From assembly GCA_964393035.1 (NCBI GenBank), contig CAYMRX010000001.1, forward strand, positions 372,001 to 436,000: DNA of 64,000 nt. Reading direction: 5' to 3'. Position 1 is the stretch's first letter, and every line of letters starts with the position of its first letter. This document shows, one piece after another, positions 33,791-43,455 of this stretch. Source of the DNA: Tabrizicola_A sp964393035. GTDB lineage: Bacteria; Pseudomonadota; Alphaproteobacteria; Rhodobacterales; Rhodobacteraceae. Position numbers and translations under genes: made by a program. Under the pieces are notes generated by a model that was given only the letters and a program-made list of their open reading frames with translations, made no database searches and had not been told where the DNA came from.

Positions 33791-36558
33791 TGCCCCAGCC
33801 TTTCCAAAAGTGCCGGCACATGGACCTGATCGGATTTGTAATTGCCGGTCAGCACATGCATCACCACGTTGATGCCAAAGCGATACGCCATTTCACGCTG
33901 ATCCTCGCCCGCAAGGCCGCGCCCCACGGGGTAAAGCGGCGCGCCGGACCCATCGGTGGCCCAGGCGGCGGCCCAGTCATTGGCGCCGATGATAACCGGC
34001 GTAACGCCATCATTGAGGTTGCGAAAGGCCATGCCTTTCTCCAACTCGCCCGCATCGGGGGGCGGGGCCTCGACCCAAAGATCGGGGGCGGTGTGGCGGC
34101 CGGGAAACCCGTTCAGCAGGTAGAAGCTGCGGGTCAGGACATGATCTTCGGGAAGGGGGGCAAGCGGCGGCACATCAAGCCCCGAGGCGAGAAGTTGCAG
34201 CATCTCGCCTTCGGCGGTGGTGCCACCCATGCCCGCGATATCGCCATCTCGCGTGTCGAACAGGATCATTCCCCCGGTCCGCAGAAAGGCATTCAGCTTG
34301 GCATAAGCGCGGGTCGAGGGGATCGGCTGGTCGGGGGTGATGGGCCAGTAAAGGAAGGGATAAAAGGCCAGCTCATCCTTTTCCAGATCAACGCCCATCG
34401 GCGGCTCTGGTTCGACCGAGGTGCGCAGCCAAAGCTGATCGCCAAGCCCGCGCAGGCCCGCTTCGGCGGTGTCATCCACTTGCGGATTGCCGGTCAGCAC
34501 ATGGGCCAGCACCACGCCGCGCGTCGCCTCGATCCCGCGCGCATCGGCAGCAGAATCAGCCGTTTGCGCCTGCGCATCAGGAGGGGGCAGCAGGGCCAGC
34601 ACCACAAGGATCACGCCCGCGCGGGCCAGCCGGGGCATACGGCCCGACACAAGGACCGAGGCGAGGATATCCAGCGCCAAAAGCGCCAGCGCCCCCGTCA
34701 GAAGCCAGCCGCCCAAGGGTTGCGCCTGTGCTGCGCCAAGACCTTCGATCAGCGTACCTGCGGGCCATCTGGCCGGGGCCAGCGTGGCGGTCGGCGGCAA
34801 GGTGTTCAGCGCAACCAGCCGATCTTCGTGCTGGTAAAGGCCGGGCGGGGCTTTGGCGGTCGGGCCATCGGTCAACGCCTTTGCCAGATCCGCACCGTCA
34901 ACCCCCCCCAGATCACCGGGCGGCACGATCTCGCCCGAACCGTCGATCATCCGTGCGGGCGCCCAGACCAGCCCTTCGACCGCGCCTTCGACACCCCCGC
35001 CAACCCGTGCCGAAATCGCCAACCGTTCCAGCATTTGCATGAACAGGCCCGAAAGCGGCAACGTCGACCATTCGGCATTGGCGGTGACATGCACCAGCAC
35101 CACCTGCCCCGCCCCGACAGCCTTGCGCGTGACAAGCGGCGTGCCGTCGGCAAGGGCGGCTATGGTGCGAGTGGCAAGATCGGGGTCGGGTTGGGCCAGC
35201 ACCTGTTCCGTCACGGTCACATCCGATGGGATCGCCAGCCCGTGAAAAGGGCTGTCCTCCGCGAAGGGCGCAAGGGGTTTCGGTTCGCCCCAACTCATCG
35301 TGCCGCCAACGGACCGCCCGCCTTCGCGCAGGCGGACGGGCAGCAGCGGGTCTTCCTCGATCCGCGCCACATCGCTGGCAGCAAGCCGCGGCCCGGCAAA
35401 GCGCAACAAGAGCCCGCCGCTGTCGAGCCAATCCAAGAGGCCATCCTGCTCGCTCTGCGTCAGCTTGGCGACATCGGCAAGGATGATGACATCGGGTTTT
35501 GCGGGCAGAATATCGGTCAGCGGGCCTTCCATCAGGTCGGCCACCGGCGCCAAGGCCTGACGCAGGTAATGGCCGGGGGCCAAAAGTTGCAGGCCCTCGC
35601 GATCAGCCCCGCTGTCGATCACCGCAATCTTGCGGCGCTTCAGGCTATCGTCGGTCAAAACCACCGCACCGGCCGTACGCTGGCCCAGAAGGGCAAAGCG
35701 GTTGATCCGGTTGCGCATTTCCGGCGGCACCTCCAGCACGGCCTGCCCCAGATCGGCGCCGGGCGCAAAGGTCACGCGGGTGCGGCCCAATTCGCGGTCA
35801 ATGCCCGCGGGGTCGGAACCATGGGCGGTGATGTCGAGTTCCGCGCCACCGGACGCGGCCAAGCGCAGGGCGGTCAAGGTGATCTTGCCCTCGGCCAAGG
35901 TCGGCGGGCGCAAGCCATAGGCCGGGCGCGGCGAGAGGGCGGCGGTCAGGCGACCCCGCCCGGCAAGGGCTGCGGCAAGGGCATCGCGGCCAGTGTGGTC
36001 CAACCCATCCGCAAGCCAGAGGGTTTCAAAATCGCCCTTTGGCAGGGCCTCATCCCAACCGGCATAGGCCGGGGCAAAGGGTGCCGGATGCATCGCAGCC
36101 AGACGCCCGGACCAATCGGCGGGGTTGGAGAAACTGATGGGCTGCGGCGCGTCGGTCAACCGTGCGACGGCGGCGGGGCGGCCATTGCGCGCGGCATCCT
36201 CAAGCGCGGCTTGCGCGCGGGCTTGTGTTCTTGGCCAGTCGCGGGCATCGGCCCAGCCGCCATCCAGCAGGATCAACAGCGGCCCCGTTCCGGGGGCGCG
36301 GGTGTCGGGGTTCAGGATCGGTCCGGCAAAGCCGATGATCGCAGCCGCCACCGCAAGGCTGCGCAGCAACAAAAGCCACCACGGCGTCTTGTCCGCTTGC
36401 CGGTCTTCGTCCTTCAGCCCCAGCATCAGCGCCACCGCCGGAAAGCGGCGCCGGATGGGTGCGGGCGGAATGGCCCGCAGCAAAAGCCAAAGGATCGGCA
36501 GGGCGATCAGCGCCAGCATGAGCCCCGGCGCGGCAAAGTCGAGCGGGCCGAAATTCAT
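33787..36558 (-). CDS. BatA-like N-terminus plus DUF4159-domain membrane protein
   Basis: 923 residues. N-terminal BatA-type anchor (PLDFAAPGLMLALIALPILWLLLR, about residues 5-28, then a second helix at 60-80 with PWWLLLLRSLAVAAAIIGFA). The long central region has a VWA-like LLILLDGGWADARDW. Further helices lie near 650-700. The C-terminal DUF4159 domain is visible as DELAFYPFLYWPITPDQPIPS, GGMILFDTRDGD, LTRSFYLLNGFPGRH and NDWAAAWATDGSG. Typical of alphaproteobacterial MoxR operons. Function unproven. Overlaps neighbours by 4 bases at both ends. Confidence 0.85.
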   Translation of the reverse strand: MNFGPLDFAAPGLMLALIALPILWLLLRAIPPAPIRRRFPAVALMLGLKDEDRQADKTPWWLLLLRSLAVAAAIIGFAGPILNPDTRAPGTGPLLILLDGGWADARDWPRTQARAQAALEDAARNGRPAAVARLTDAPQPISFSNPADWSGRLAAMHPAPFAPAYAGWDEALPKGDFETLWLADGLDHTGRDALAAALAGRGRLTAALSPRPAYGLRPPTLAEGKITLTALRLAASGGAELDITAHGSDPAGIDRELGRTRVTFAPGADLGQAVLEVPPEMRNRINRFALLGQRTAGAVVLTDDSLKRRKIAVIDSGADREGLQLLAPGHYLRQALAPVADLMEGPLTDILPAKPDVIILADVAKLTQSEQDGLLDWLDSGGLLLRFAGPRLAASDVARIEEDPLLPVRLREGGRSVGGTMSWGEPKPLAPFAEDSPFHGLAIPSDVTVTEQVLAQPDPDLATRTIAALADGTPLVTRKAVGAGQVVLVHVTANAEWSTLPLSGLFMQMLERLAISARVGGGVEGAVEGLVWAPARMIDGSGEIVPPGDLGGVDGADLAKALTDGPTAKAPPGLYQHEDRLVALNTLPPTATLAPARWPAGTLIEGLGAAQAQPLGGWLLTGALALLALDILASVLVSGRMPRLARAGVILVVLALLPPPDAQAQTADSAADARGIEATRGVVLAHVLTGNPQVDDTAEAGLRGLGDQLWLRTSVEPEPPMGVDLEKDELAFYPFLYWPITPDQPIPSTRAYAKLNAFLRTGGMILFDTRDGDIAGMGGTTAEGEMLQLLASGLDVPPLAPLPEDHVLTRSFYLLNGFPGRHTAPDLWVEAPPPDAGELEKGMAFRNLNDGVTPVIIGANDWAAAWATDGSGAPLYPVGRGLAGEDQREMAYRFGINVVMHVLTGNYKSDQVHVPALLERLGQ

Positions 36559-37430
36559 CTGCCGCCCTCCAGCGCCTGATAGGCCCAGAGAAGTGCGGTT
36601 TGCGCCGGATGGCCGGTGTGATGGCAGGCATAATGCCAGCCGACCGCACGGGCCAGCGTGGCCAAGCGCTCTTTGCGTTCTGCCAAACGGGCAAGGTAGC
36701 GGTCGCGCAAGGCGGCGGCACTTTGGGTTTCATGGCTGATCGTGCCGCCCATCGAGTCAAAGATGGTGCGGCCCGTAAAGGGAAAGTCTTCCTCCGTCGG
36801 GTCAAGAAGCTGCACCAAGACGCCCCTTACCCCCCGGTCGGCGGCAAAGGCCAGCGCGGTTTCAAGACCCTCAAGCGGCCCAAGGAAATCTGACAGAAAG
36901 ACCGCCCGGCCATGCGGCACAAGCCCGGTGGTATCGGGCAGGCCATAATCTTCGGCGCTGTCGGAAAGCCCACTCGCCAGCGCCATGACCTGCGCCCGAC
37001 CGGGGCGCGGCGGCTGGCCCGCCAGCCCGACCCGTTCACCGCCTTTCAGCATCAATATGCCCAGCGCCAGCGCCAGAACGCGGGCGCGATCCGCCTTGGA
37101 GGCGCGGGCGCTGTTGCCGGAAAAAGCCATCGACCGTGCCGGATCAACCCAGAGCGTCACCGATTGCGCCGCTTGCCATTCGCGTTCACGCACAAAGGGG
37201 CTATCGGCACGGGCCGAACGCCGCCAGTCGATCGCGCGGGCGCTGTCACCCGCATGTGCGGCGCGATATTGCCAGAACTCATCGCCCTGCCCTGCCCGCT
37301 TGCGGCCATGTTCCCCCAGCATCACGGTCTGCGCCAGCATCTCCGCCTCGGCCAGAAGGGCGGGCAGGGATTGGCCAAGACGTTCAGCCGCGGCGCGCAA
37401 GGCCGCGCGGGGATCGGCCGTGCGTGTCAC
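36555..37430 (-). CDS. DUF58-domain protein
   Basis: 291 residues with the DUF58 core GQGDEFWQYRAAHAGDSARAIDWRRSARAD (Y-R-x-x-D-x-x-R-x-I-D-W-x-x-S-A-R pattern) and a VWA-like segment VTLWVDPARSMAF. GTG start at 37430 overlapping the moxR stop (GTGA). DUF58 proteins usually partner MoxR ATPases in metal or cofactor insertion or envelope stress functions. Confidence 0.88.
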   Translation of the reverse strand: MTRTADPRAALRAAAERLGQSLPALLAEAEMLAQTVMLGEHGRKRAGQGDEFWQYRAAHAGDSARAIDWRRSARADSPFVREREWQAAQSVTLWVDPARSMAFSGNSARASKADRARVLALALGILMLKGGERVGLAGQPPRPGRAQVMALASGLSDSAEDYGLPDTTGLVPHGRAVFLSDFLGPLEGLETALAFAADRGVRGVLVQLLDPTEEDFPFTGRTIFDSMGGTISHETQSAAALRDRYLARLAERKERLATLARAVGWHYACHHTGHPAQTALLWAYQALEGGR

Positions 37431-38431
37431 GCAGCCGCCTCAAGCCGCAGGGTGCGGGTTGTCACGCGGTCGATCAGGCCGGTCAGCGTTTCACCCCGCG
37501 CACGGGCGGCAAAGGAAAGCGCCATGCGGTGTTCCAAGACAGGCCGCGCCATGGCTGCAACATCGGCAATCGAGGGGGCAAGGCGACCCTCCAGCAAAGC
37601 CCGCGCCCGCACCGTCAGCATCAAGGCTTGCGCCGCCCGCGGCCCCGGCCCCCAAGCCAGCGTCCCGGCAAGATCAGCGCCTTCCGCCTCACCCGGACGG
37701 CAGGCGCGGACCAGATCAAGGATCGCCTCGACCACGGCATCGCCCACCGGCATCCGGCGGATGACGGATTGCGCGGCCATCAGGCTTTCGGCGTCAAACA
37801 CGGGTTGCGACTGCGCCTCGGTCGCGCCGGTGGTGGCAAGCAGGATGTCGCGCTCCGCTGCGCGGGTCGGATATGCGACATCGACCTGCAAGAGGAAGCG
37901 GTCAAGCTGCGCCTCGGGCAAGGGGTAGGTGCCTTCCTGCTCGATGGGGTTTTGCGTGGCCAACACATGGAACGGGCGGCCCAGCGGGCGATGCTGGCCG
38001 GCGATGGTCACCTCTTTTTCCTGCATCGCCTGCAACAGCGCGGCCTGCGTACGGGGGCTGGCGCGGTTGATCTCATCGGCCATCAACAACTGGCAGAACA
38101 CCGGGCCTTCCAGAAAGCGAAAGGCGCGGCTGCCATCGGCGGCGGCTTCCAGAACCTCGGACCCCAGAATATCGGCAGGCATCAGATCAGGGGTGAACTG
38201 GATACGGTTCGAATTCAGGCCCATGACGGTGGCAAGCGTGTCGACCAGCATGGTCTTGCCAAGGCCGGGAAGGCCCACCAGCAAGGCATGCCCCCCACAC
38301 AGCAGCGCGGCAAGCACCTGATCCACCACCTTTTCCTGCCCGATAAACCGCTGCGCCACCGAGCCGCGCGCCTGACCAAGCCGCGCCCCAAGGGCTTCGA
38401 TCTCGGCCACAAGAGTTTTGGCATCGGTCAT
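37427..38431 (-). CDS. MoxR-family AAA+ ATPase
   Basis: 334 residues. Walker A LLVGLPGLGKTMLVDTLA, Walker B QLLMADEINRASPRTQAALLQAMQE (in parts) with DEINR typical of MoxR, sensor 1 FHVLATQNPIEQEGTYPLPEAQLDRF. Start ATG at 38431 chosen because the domain begins there; the frame upstream runs into the divergent gene. First gene of the four-gene operon moxR-DUF58-DUF4159-VWA/GATase. Confidence 0.92.
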   Translation of the reverse strand: MTDAKTLVAEIEALGARLGQARGSVAQRFIGQEKVVDQVLAALLCGGHALLVGLPGLGKTMLVDTLATVMGLNSNRIQFTPDLMPADILGSEVLEAAADGSRAFRFLEGPVFCQLLMADEINRASPRTQAALLQAMQEKEVTIAGQHRPLGRPFHVLATQNPIEQEGTYPLPEAQLDRFLLQVDVAYPTRAAERDILLATTGATEAQSQPVFDAESLMAAQSVIRRMPVGDAVVEAILDLVRACRPGEAEGADLAGTLAWGPGPRAAQALMLTVRARALLEGRLAPSIADVAAMARPVLEHRMALSFAARARGETLTGLIDRVTTRTLRLEAAA

Positions 38432-38489
38432 GACATTTCTCCGCAACTGTCTATATCTGCATATGACCGAAACTTGGGGGCGGGCACAA

Positions 38490-39089
38490 ATGACAAAAGC
38501 CGATGATCCACAAAAGATCGTGAAACCTTCGGCAGATGGGTTGATGTCGGCGGTCACCGGCGCGTCGAAAAAAGGGCCGCCGCCGGTGCATCTGTGGAAC
38601 CCCGACTTCTGCGGCGACATCGACATGCGCATCGCGCGGGACGGCACGTGGTTTTACCAAGGCACGCCGATTGGCCGGGCGCCGATGGTCAAGCTGTTCT
38701 CCGGCATCCTGAAGCTTGAGGACGGCAAGTATTTCCTTGTCACCCCGGTTGAAAAGGTCGGGATCGTCGTGGAAGACGCGCCGCTGCACGCGGTGGATTT
38801 TGATGCGGCAGGCAGCGGGGCCGAGCAAGTTCTGACCTTCACCACCAAGACCGAAGATGTGGTCAGCGCCGGGCCGGATCATGCAATCCGGGTCGAGCGT
38901 GACCCCGAAACCGGGGAGCCTTCGCCATATGTCCATGTCCGTCGCGGCCTTTGGGCGCGGATTGACCGCAAGTCATTCTACCGGCTGATCGAGCTTGGAG
39001 CCCATGAAACGGTTGACGGCATGGGCTGGTTTGGCCTCTGGTCCATGGGCCGATTCTTTCCAGTCATCCCTTCTGCGGATCTTGTGTGA
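38490..39089 (+). CDS. DUF1285-domain protein
   Basis: 199 residues. Recognised by VHLWNPDFCGDIDMRIARDGTWFYQGTPIGR, LVRLFS-type segment (MVKLFSGILKLEDGKYFLVTPVEKVGI in parts) and the C-terminal ARIDRKSFYRLIELG. Start at 38490 preferred (GGGGGCGGG upstream); 38463 is in frame but has no ribosome site. Divergent from moxR across 58 bp. Cytoplasmic, unknown role. Confidence 0.88.
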   Translation: MTKADDPQKIVKPSADGLMSAVTGASKKGPPPVHLWNPDFCGDIDMRIARDGTWFYQGTPIGRAPMVKLFSGILKLEDGKYFLVTPVEKVGIVVEDAPLHAVDFDAAGSGAEQVLTFTTKTEDVVSAGPDHAIRVERDPETGEPSPYVHVRRGLWARIDRKSFYRLIELGAHETVDGMGWFGLWSMGRFFPVIPSADLV

Positions 39090-39866
39090 ATGCCCCGTTT
39101 TGCCGCCAATCTGACCATGCTCTTTACCGAAGTGCCAATGTTGGACCGGCCGGGTCTGGCGGCGCAGGCGGGCTTTGACGGGGTTGAGGTGCTGTTTCCC
39201 TATGACCATTCCGCGGCGGATTGGCAGGCGGCCTTGGCCGGGCTGCCTGTCGCGCTGATCAACGCGCCCCCCGGCGATTGGGTGGGGGGTGACCGTGGCT
39301 TTGCCGCCGTGCCGGGCGAGGAGGCGCGATTTCGCGACAGCTTCCTGCGCGGGGCGGAACTGGCCGATCGTCTGGGCGCAGACCGGCTGCACATCATGGC
39401 AGGCGTCGCGCGCGGCCCGCAGGCAGAGCAGATTTTCGCCGAAAATCTGAGCTGGGCGGCGGCGCAGGCCCCGGGCCAACGCTTGGTGATCGAGCCTTTG
39501 AACCCCGATGACATGCCGGGGTATTTCCTGAACGATTTTGATCTGGCCGCGCGGATTCTGGACGACCTTGATCTGCCGCAGGTGCAGATTCAGTTTGACC
39601 TGTGGCACGCGGCCCGCATCGAGGGCCATGCGCAGGCAGTCTGGGACCGCCACAAGACCCGCGTCGGCCATATCCAGATCGCAGGCTTTCCCGCCCGCAA
39701 TGAGCCGGGCGGCGGTGGGTTTGATCTGACCGGGCTTTGTGCCGAGGTGGACGCCATGGGTTATGACGGCTGGATTGCCGCCGAATATCGCCCGGCAAGG
39801 GCGACGGTGCATGGGTTGGCCTGGCTGACGGCGCTGAAGGCGCGGTCGCACCTGATCGGGACGTAA
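39090..39866 (+). CDS. hyi: Hydroxypyruvate isomerase Hyi
   Basis: 258 residues, xylose-isomerase-like TIM barrel. MPRFAANLTMLFTEVPMLDR, FDGVEVLFPYD, INAPPGDW, VIEPLNPDDMPGYFL and FDLWHAARIEG are typical of Hyi. Interconverts hydroxypyruvate and tartronate semialdehyde. The start codon follows the preceding TGA directly, so it is co-translated with DUF1285. Confidence 0.88.
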   Translation: MPRFAANLTMLFTEVPMLDRPGLAAQAGFDGVEVLFPYDHSAADWQAALAGLPVALINAPPGDWVGGDRGFAAVPGEEARFRDSFLRGAELADRLGADRLHIMAGVARGPQAEQIFAENLSWAAAQAPGQRLVIEPLNPDDMPGYFLNDFDLAARILDDLDLPQVQIQFDLWHAARIEGHAQAVWDRHKTRVGHIQIAGFPARNEPGGGGFDLTGLCAEVDAMGYDGWIAAEYRPARATVHGLAWLTALKARSHLIGT

Positions 39867-39900
39867 CGGCCAGCCGTGGCGCGGGTGGGCGCCGTGGGGG

Positions 39901-39934
39901 CCTTCGGCGGGGATATTTAGGTCACATTGAAGGC
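39901..39934. repeat. Copy of the GGCGGGGATATTT intergenic element
   Basis: CTTCGGCGGGGATATTT followed after a short variable stretch by CA..TTGAAGG, as at 31015-31047. Here only one arm is present. Lies between hyi and the zinc-finger gene. Confidence 0.5.
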
Positions 39935-40002
39935 CTTGGGTGGCTTGTCCCCCATGGGGCAGAGCGGTTAGACTGCGCCAAACAGAATTGAAGGTCTTGC
40001 CG

Positions 40003-40188
40003 ATGTCGCTGAGAGCCCCGGAAACCCAAGTGGTCACCAAATGGAAGGTCGCCTGTGATGGCGGCGAGGGGGCCTTGGGCCATCCCCGCGTCTGGCTGAG
40101 CATTCCGGCGGACACCGGTGCTGTCGAATGTGGCTATTGCGACAAGCGGTTCGAGATTGACCGCGCCCACGCCCACGACGATCACTGA
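40003..40188 (+). CDS. Small zinc-finger protein (NDUFS6/CHCC type)
   Basis: 61 residues with the pattern Cys (VACDGG), His (ALGHPRVWL), Cys-x2-Cys (VECGYCDKRF) of CHCC zinc fingers. This resembles the bacterial relative of the complex I NDUFS6 subunit. GAAGG lies upstream of the ATG at 40003. Short but with clear coding features. Role in complex I inferred from the family. Confidence 0.85.
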   Translation: MSLRAPETQVVTKWKVACDGGEGALGHPRVWLSIPADTGAVECGYCDKRFEIDRAHAHDDH

Positions 40189-40364
40189 AACCGCCCTCTG
40201 TGCTGCCGGGTGGTGCTGCGGCGGTGCAATAGCCTGACGCAAACTGATCTTTGACACGATCCCGACCTAAAATACCCGGATACCGTCTTGGGTTGGGCGG
40301 CGAGGGGTGGCGGGCCGACCTGTGCCGTGGCAATACTGAAGCCGCGCGCAAACGGGGGGCGAGA

Positions 40365-43190
40365 ATGGTATTCGGCAAGGGCAACCATCTGCATCTGATC
40401 GACGGCTCGGCCTTCATCTTTCGTGCCTATCACGCGCTGCCGCCCCTGACGCGGAAATCCGATGGCATGCCGGTCGGGGCCGTGGCGGGGTTTTGCAACC
40501 TTCTCTGGGGCGAGTTGACCCATGCCCGCAAAGAGGCCCCTACCCATATCGCGGTGATCTTTGATGCGGGGTCAAAGACCTTTCGCAACGAGATTTACCC
40601 CGCCTACAAGGCCAACCGCCCCGAGTTGCCCGAAGATTTGCGCCCGCAGTTTGCCTTTACCCGGGCCGCGACCCGCGCCTTCAATGTGCCCTGCATCGAG
40701 GTGGAGGGCTATGAGGCGGATGACATCATTGCCACGCTGGCCCGCCGGGCGACGGAAGCGGGCGGCACGGTGACGATCATTTCCTCGGACAAGGATCTGA
40801 TGCAGCTTGTCGGCGGCGGCGTGGATATGCTGGACCCGATGAAGAACAAGCGCATCGGGCTGGACGAGGTGTTCGAGAAATTCGGTGTGGCGCCGAACCG
40901 GGTGGTGGATGTGCAATCCTTGGCCGGAGATTCAGTTGACAACGTGCCGGGCGCGCCGGGGATCGGGTTGAAAACCGCCGCCCTGCTTATTCAGGAATAC
41001 GGCGATCTCGATACGCTGCTGGCGCGGGCGGGCGAGATCAAGCAGCCAAAGCGGCGTGAGGCCTTGGTGGACAATGCTGAACAAATCCGCATCTCGCGCC
41101 GGTTGGTGCAGCTTGATGGCGATATGCCGCTGGATGTGGCGCTGGACAGTCTTGAGCTGAAAGACCCCGAGCCGGACGCCGTGATGGGCTTTCTGAACGA
41201 GATGGAGTTCCGCACCCTGACCAAGCGGGTGGCGGAGCGGCTGAAGATCGACGCGCCCGAGATAGACGGTGCCAAGGGCATGCATGTCGAAGGCGCGCAT
41301 GATGCAGCGCCCGAGGTGCAGCACCTGCCCTTTGACCATGCCGGGTATGAATGCATCCGCGACAGCGCCGCGCTGGACCGCTGGATCAGCCGCATTCAGG
41401 CCGTGGGCCATGTGGCGGTGGATACCGAAACCACCAGCCTTGACGAGATGCGCGCCGAGTTGGTGGGGATTTCTTTGTGTGTCGATGCGGGGACGGCGGC
41501 CTATATTCCCTTGGGTCACAAGCAGGGCGGCGGGGATCTGTTCGGCGCCACCGCCTTGGTCGAGGGGCAGATGGGGCTGGATGCGGCGCTGGCGGCGCTG
41601 AAGCCGGTGCTGGAAGACCCCGCCGTGCTGAAAATCGGCCAGAACATGAAATATGACTGGAAGATCTTTGCCCGCCATGGGGTGCGCATTGCCCCCTTGG
41701 ATGACACGATGCTGATGTCTTACGCCATGCATGCGGGCCTGAACGGCCATGGGATGGATGCGCTGTCAGAGCAGTATTTGCACCACCAGCCGATCCCGAT
41801 CAAATCGCTGCTGGGGTCGGGCAAAAGCCAGATCACCTTTGACAGGGTGGCGATTGACGATGCCGTAAAATATGCCGCCGAGGATGCCGATATCACCCTG
41901 CGACTTTGGGAATTGTTCAAGCCGCAATTGCACCGCGCACAAGTGACGACGGTTTACGAGCTGCTGGAACGCCCCTTGGTGCCGGTCTTGGCCGAAATGG
42001 AAATGACGGGGATTGAGGTTGACCGTGATGTGCTTGCGCGCATGTCCAACGCCTTTGCCCAGAAGCTTGCCCAGTATGAGGACGAGATTCAGGAGATTGC
42101 CGGAGAGAAATTCAACGTAGGCTCCCCCAAGCAACTTGGCGAAGTGCTGTTCGACCGCATGGGAGTGCCCGGTGGCGAAAAGGGCAAGACCGGGGCCTAT
42201 GCCACCGGGGCCGATATTCTGGAAGATATCACCACGCTGGAGGACAGCCAGCCGAAGGCCGCGCAACTGGCGGCCAAGGTCTTGGACTGGCGGCAGATTT
42301 CCAAGCTGAAATCGACCTATACCGATGCGCTGCAAGAGGCGATCAACCCCGAAACTGGCCGCGTTCACACCAGCTATTCGATTGCCGGGGCGAACACCGG
42401 GCGTCTGGCCTCGACCGATCCGAACCTGCAAAACATCCCCGTCCGCACCGAGGAAGGCCGCCGCATCCGCGAGGCTTTTGTGACGCCCAAAGGCAAGGTT
42501 CTGGTTTCGCTCGACTATAGCCAGATCGAATTGCGGATTTTGGCGCATATCGCCGACATCCCCGCGTTGCAGCAGGCGTTCCGCGACGGCATCGACATTC
42601 ACGCCATGACCGCGAGCGAAATGTTCAACGTGCCTTTGGACCAGATGACCAGTGACATCCGCCGCAAGGCCAAGGCGATCAACTTTGGCGTGATCTACGG
42701 GATTTCCGGCTTTGGTCTGGCGCGCAACCTGCGCATCCCGCGGGCCGAGGCGCAGGGCTTTATCGACCGCTATTTCGAACGCTTCCCCGGCATCAAGGAA
42801 TACATGGCCGAGACGGTGAAATTCGCCCAGACCCATGGCTATGTGCAAACCTTGTTCGGCCGGAAAATCCACACGCCGGAAATCAACGCCAAAGGCCCCG
42901 GCGCGGGCTTTGCCAAACGCGCCGCAATCAACGCGCCGATCCAAGGCACCGCCGCCGATGTGATCCGCCGCGCGATGATCCGCATGCCCTCAGCCATTGC
43001 CGGGCTGCCCGCCAAGATGCTGTTGCAGGTGCATGACGAACTTTTGTTCGAAGTCGAAGAAGGCGCGGAACAGGCGCTGATTGCCGCCGCGAAATCCACG
43101 ATGGAGGGCGCGAACCTGCCCGCCGTTGACCTGAAAGTTCACCTTGCCGTCGAGGCAGGCGTGGGCCGCACTTGGGCCGAGGCACATTAA
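40365..43190 (+). CDS. polA: DNA polymerase I
   Basis: 941 residues with three regions. The 5'-3' exonuclease (1-290) has HLIDGSAFIFRAYHA and YEADDIIATLA. An intact-looking 3'-5' exonuclease (about 345-530) has HVAVDTETTSLDEM. The polymerase (about 550-941) has motif A VSLDYSQIELRILAHI, the O-helix RRKAKAINFGVIYGISGFGL and motif C LQVHDELLFEV. GGGGGGCGAG precedes the ATG at 40365. Its stop overlaps that of the convergent DUF2798 gene. Confidence 0.96.
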   Translation: MVFGKGNHLHLIDGSAFIFRAYHALPPLTRKSDGMPVGAVAGFCNLLWGELTHARKEAPTHIAVIFDAGSKTFRNEIYPAYKANRPELPEDLRPQFAFTRAATRAFNVPCIEVEGYEADDIIATLARRATEAGGTVTIISSDKDLMQLVGGGVDMLDPMKNKRIGLDEVFEKFGVAPNRVVDVQSLAGDSVDNVPGAPGIGLKTAALLIQEYGDLDTLLARAGEIKQPKRREALVDNAEQIRISRRLVQLDGDMPLDVALDSLELKDPEPDAVMGFLNEMEFRTLTKRVAERLKIDAPEIDGAKGMHVEGAHDAAPEVQHLPFDHAGYECIRDSAALDRWISRIQAVGHVAVDTETTSLDEMRAELVGISLCVDAGTAAYIPLGHKQGGGDLFGATALVEGQMGLDAALAALKPVLEDPAVLKIGQNMKYDWKIFARHGVRIAPLDDTMLMSYAMHAGLNGHGMDALSEQYLHHQPIPIKSLLGSGKSQITFDRVAIDDAVKYAAEDADITLRLWELFKPQLHRAQVTTVYELLERPLVPVLAEMEMTGIEVDRDVLARMSNAFAQKLAQYEDEIQEIAGEKFNVGSPKQLGEVLFDRMGVPGGEKGKTGAYATGADILEDITTLEDSQPKAAQLAAKVLDWRQISKLKSTYTDALQEAINPETGRVHTSYSIAGANTGRLASTDPNLQNIPVRTEEGRRIREAFVTPKGKVLVSLDYSQIELRILAHIADIPALQQAFRDGIDIHAMTASEMFNVPLDQMTSDIRRKAKAINFGVIYGISGFGLARNLRIPRAEAQGFIDRYFERFPGIKEYMAETVKFAQTHGYVQTLFGRKIHTPEINAKGPGAGFAKRAAINAPIQGTAADVIRRAMIRMPSAIAGLPAKMLLQVHDELLFEVEEGAEQALIAAAKSTMEGANLPAVDLKVHLAVEAGVGRTWAEAH

Positions 43191-43419
43191 GCCCCGGCAG
43201 GGCGGATCAAGCGGGCCACGATTTTTCGGGTGATTGGTGCCACGACCAACACCACCGGAAAGGCGATACCCCAGGGCACCCCCACGAGGTCATCCACTGA
43301 ACAGCAAACCCGTCGGCAAGACCGACGGCGCGCAAGGTGGCGATCCCCGACACCATGCAGGACATCAGCCCCGACAGGATCAAGCCGAACAAGGCGGGAG
43401 CAAAACGGGCGGGGAACAT
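43187..43419 (-). pseudogene. DUF2798-family membrane protein, frameshifted
   Basis: The gene begins well: AAGGAATGCGCC before the ATG at 43419, then MFPARFAPALFGLILSGLMS, CMVSGIATLRAVGL and AVQWMTSW. The DUF2798 reading then continues in another frame as VPWGIAFPVVLVVAPITRK and IVARLIRPAGA. The break is at the five-C run at 43279-43283 (G-run in the gene). One extra G would restore a 77-residue two-helix protein of normal family length. Could be a true frameshift or a base-call error. Its stop TAA overlaps the polA stop. Confidence 0.8.
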
Positions 43420-43455
43420 GGCGCATTCCTTTTTGCGCCTGTTGTCGCGGCTTCG

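Noticed and set aside
33790..36579. A 929-codon open frame on the plus strand opposite the DUF4159 gene
   Set aside because: It is an antisense shadow produced by high GC at third positions. Its protein is rich in Arg, Gly, Gln and His with no domain, while the minus-strand frame encodes clear BatA/DUF4159 blocks with coupled neighbours.
43279..43283. Programmed frameshifting in the DUF2798 gene
   Set aside because: Only a short G-run is present. I see no stimulatory stem or stop arrangement, and the family is not known to use recoding; mutation or base-call error is simpler.
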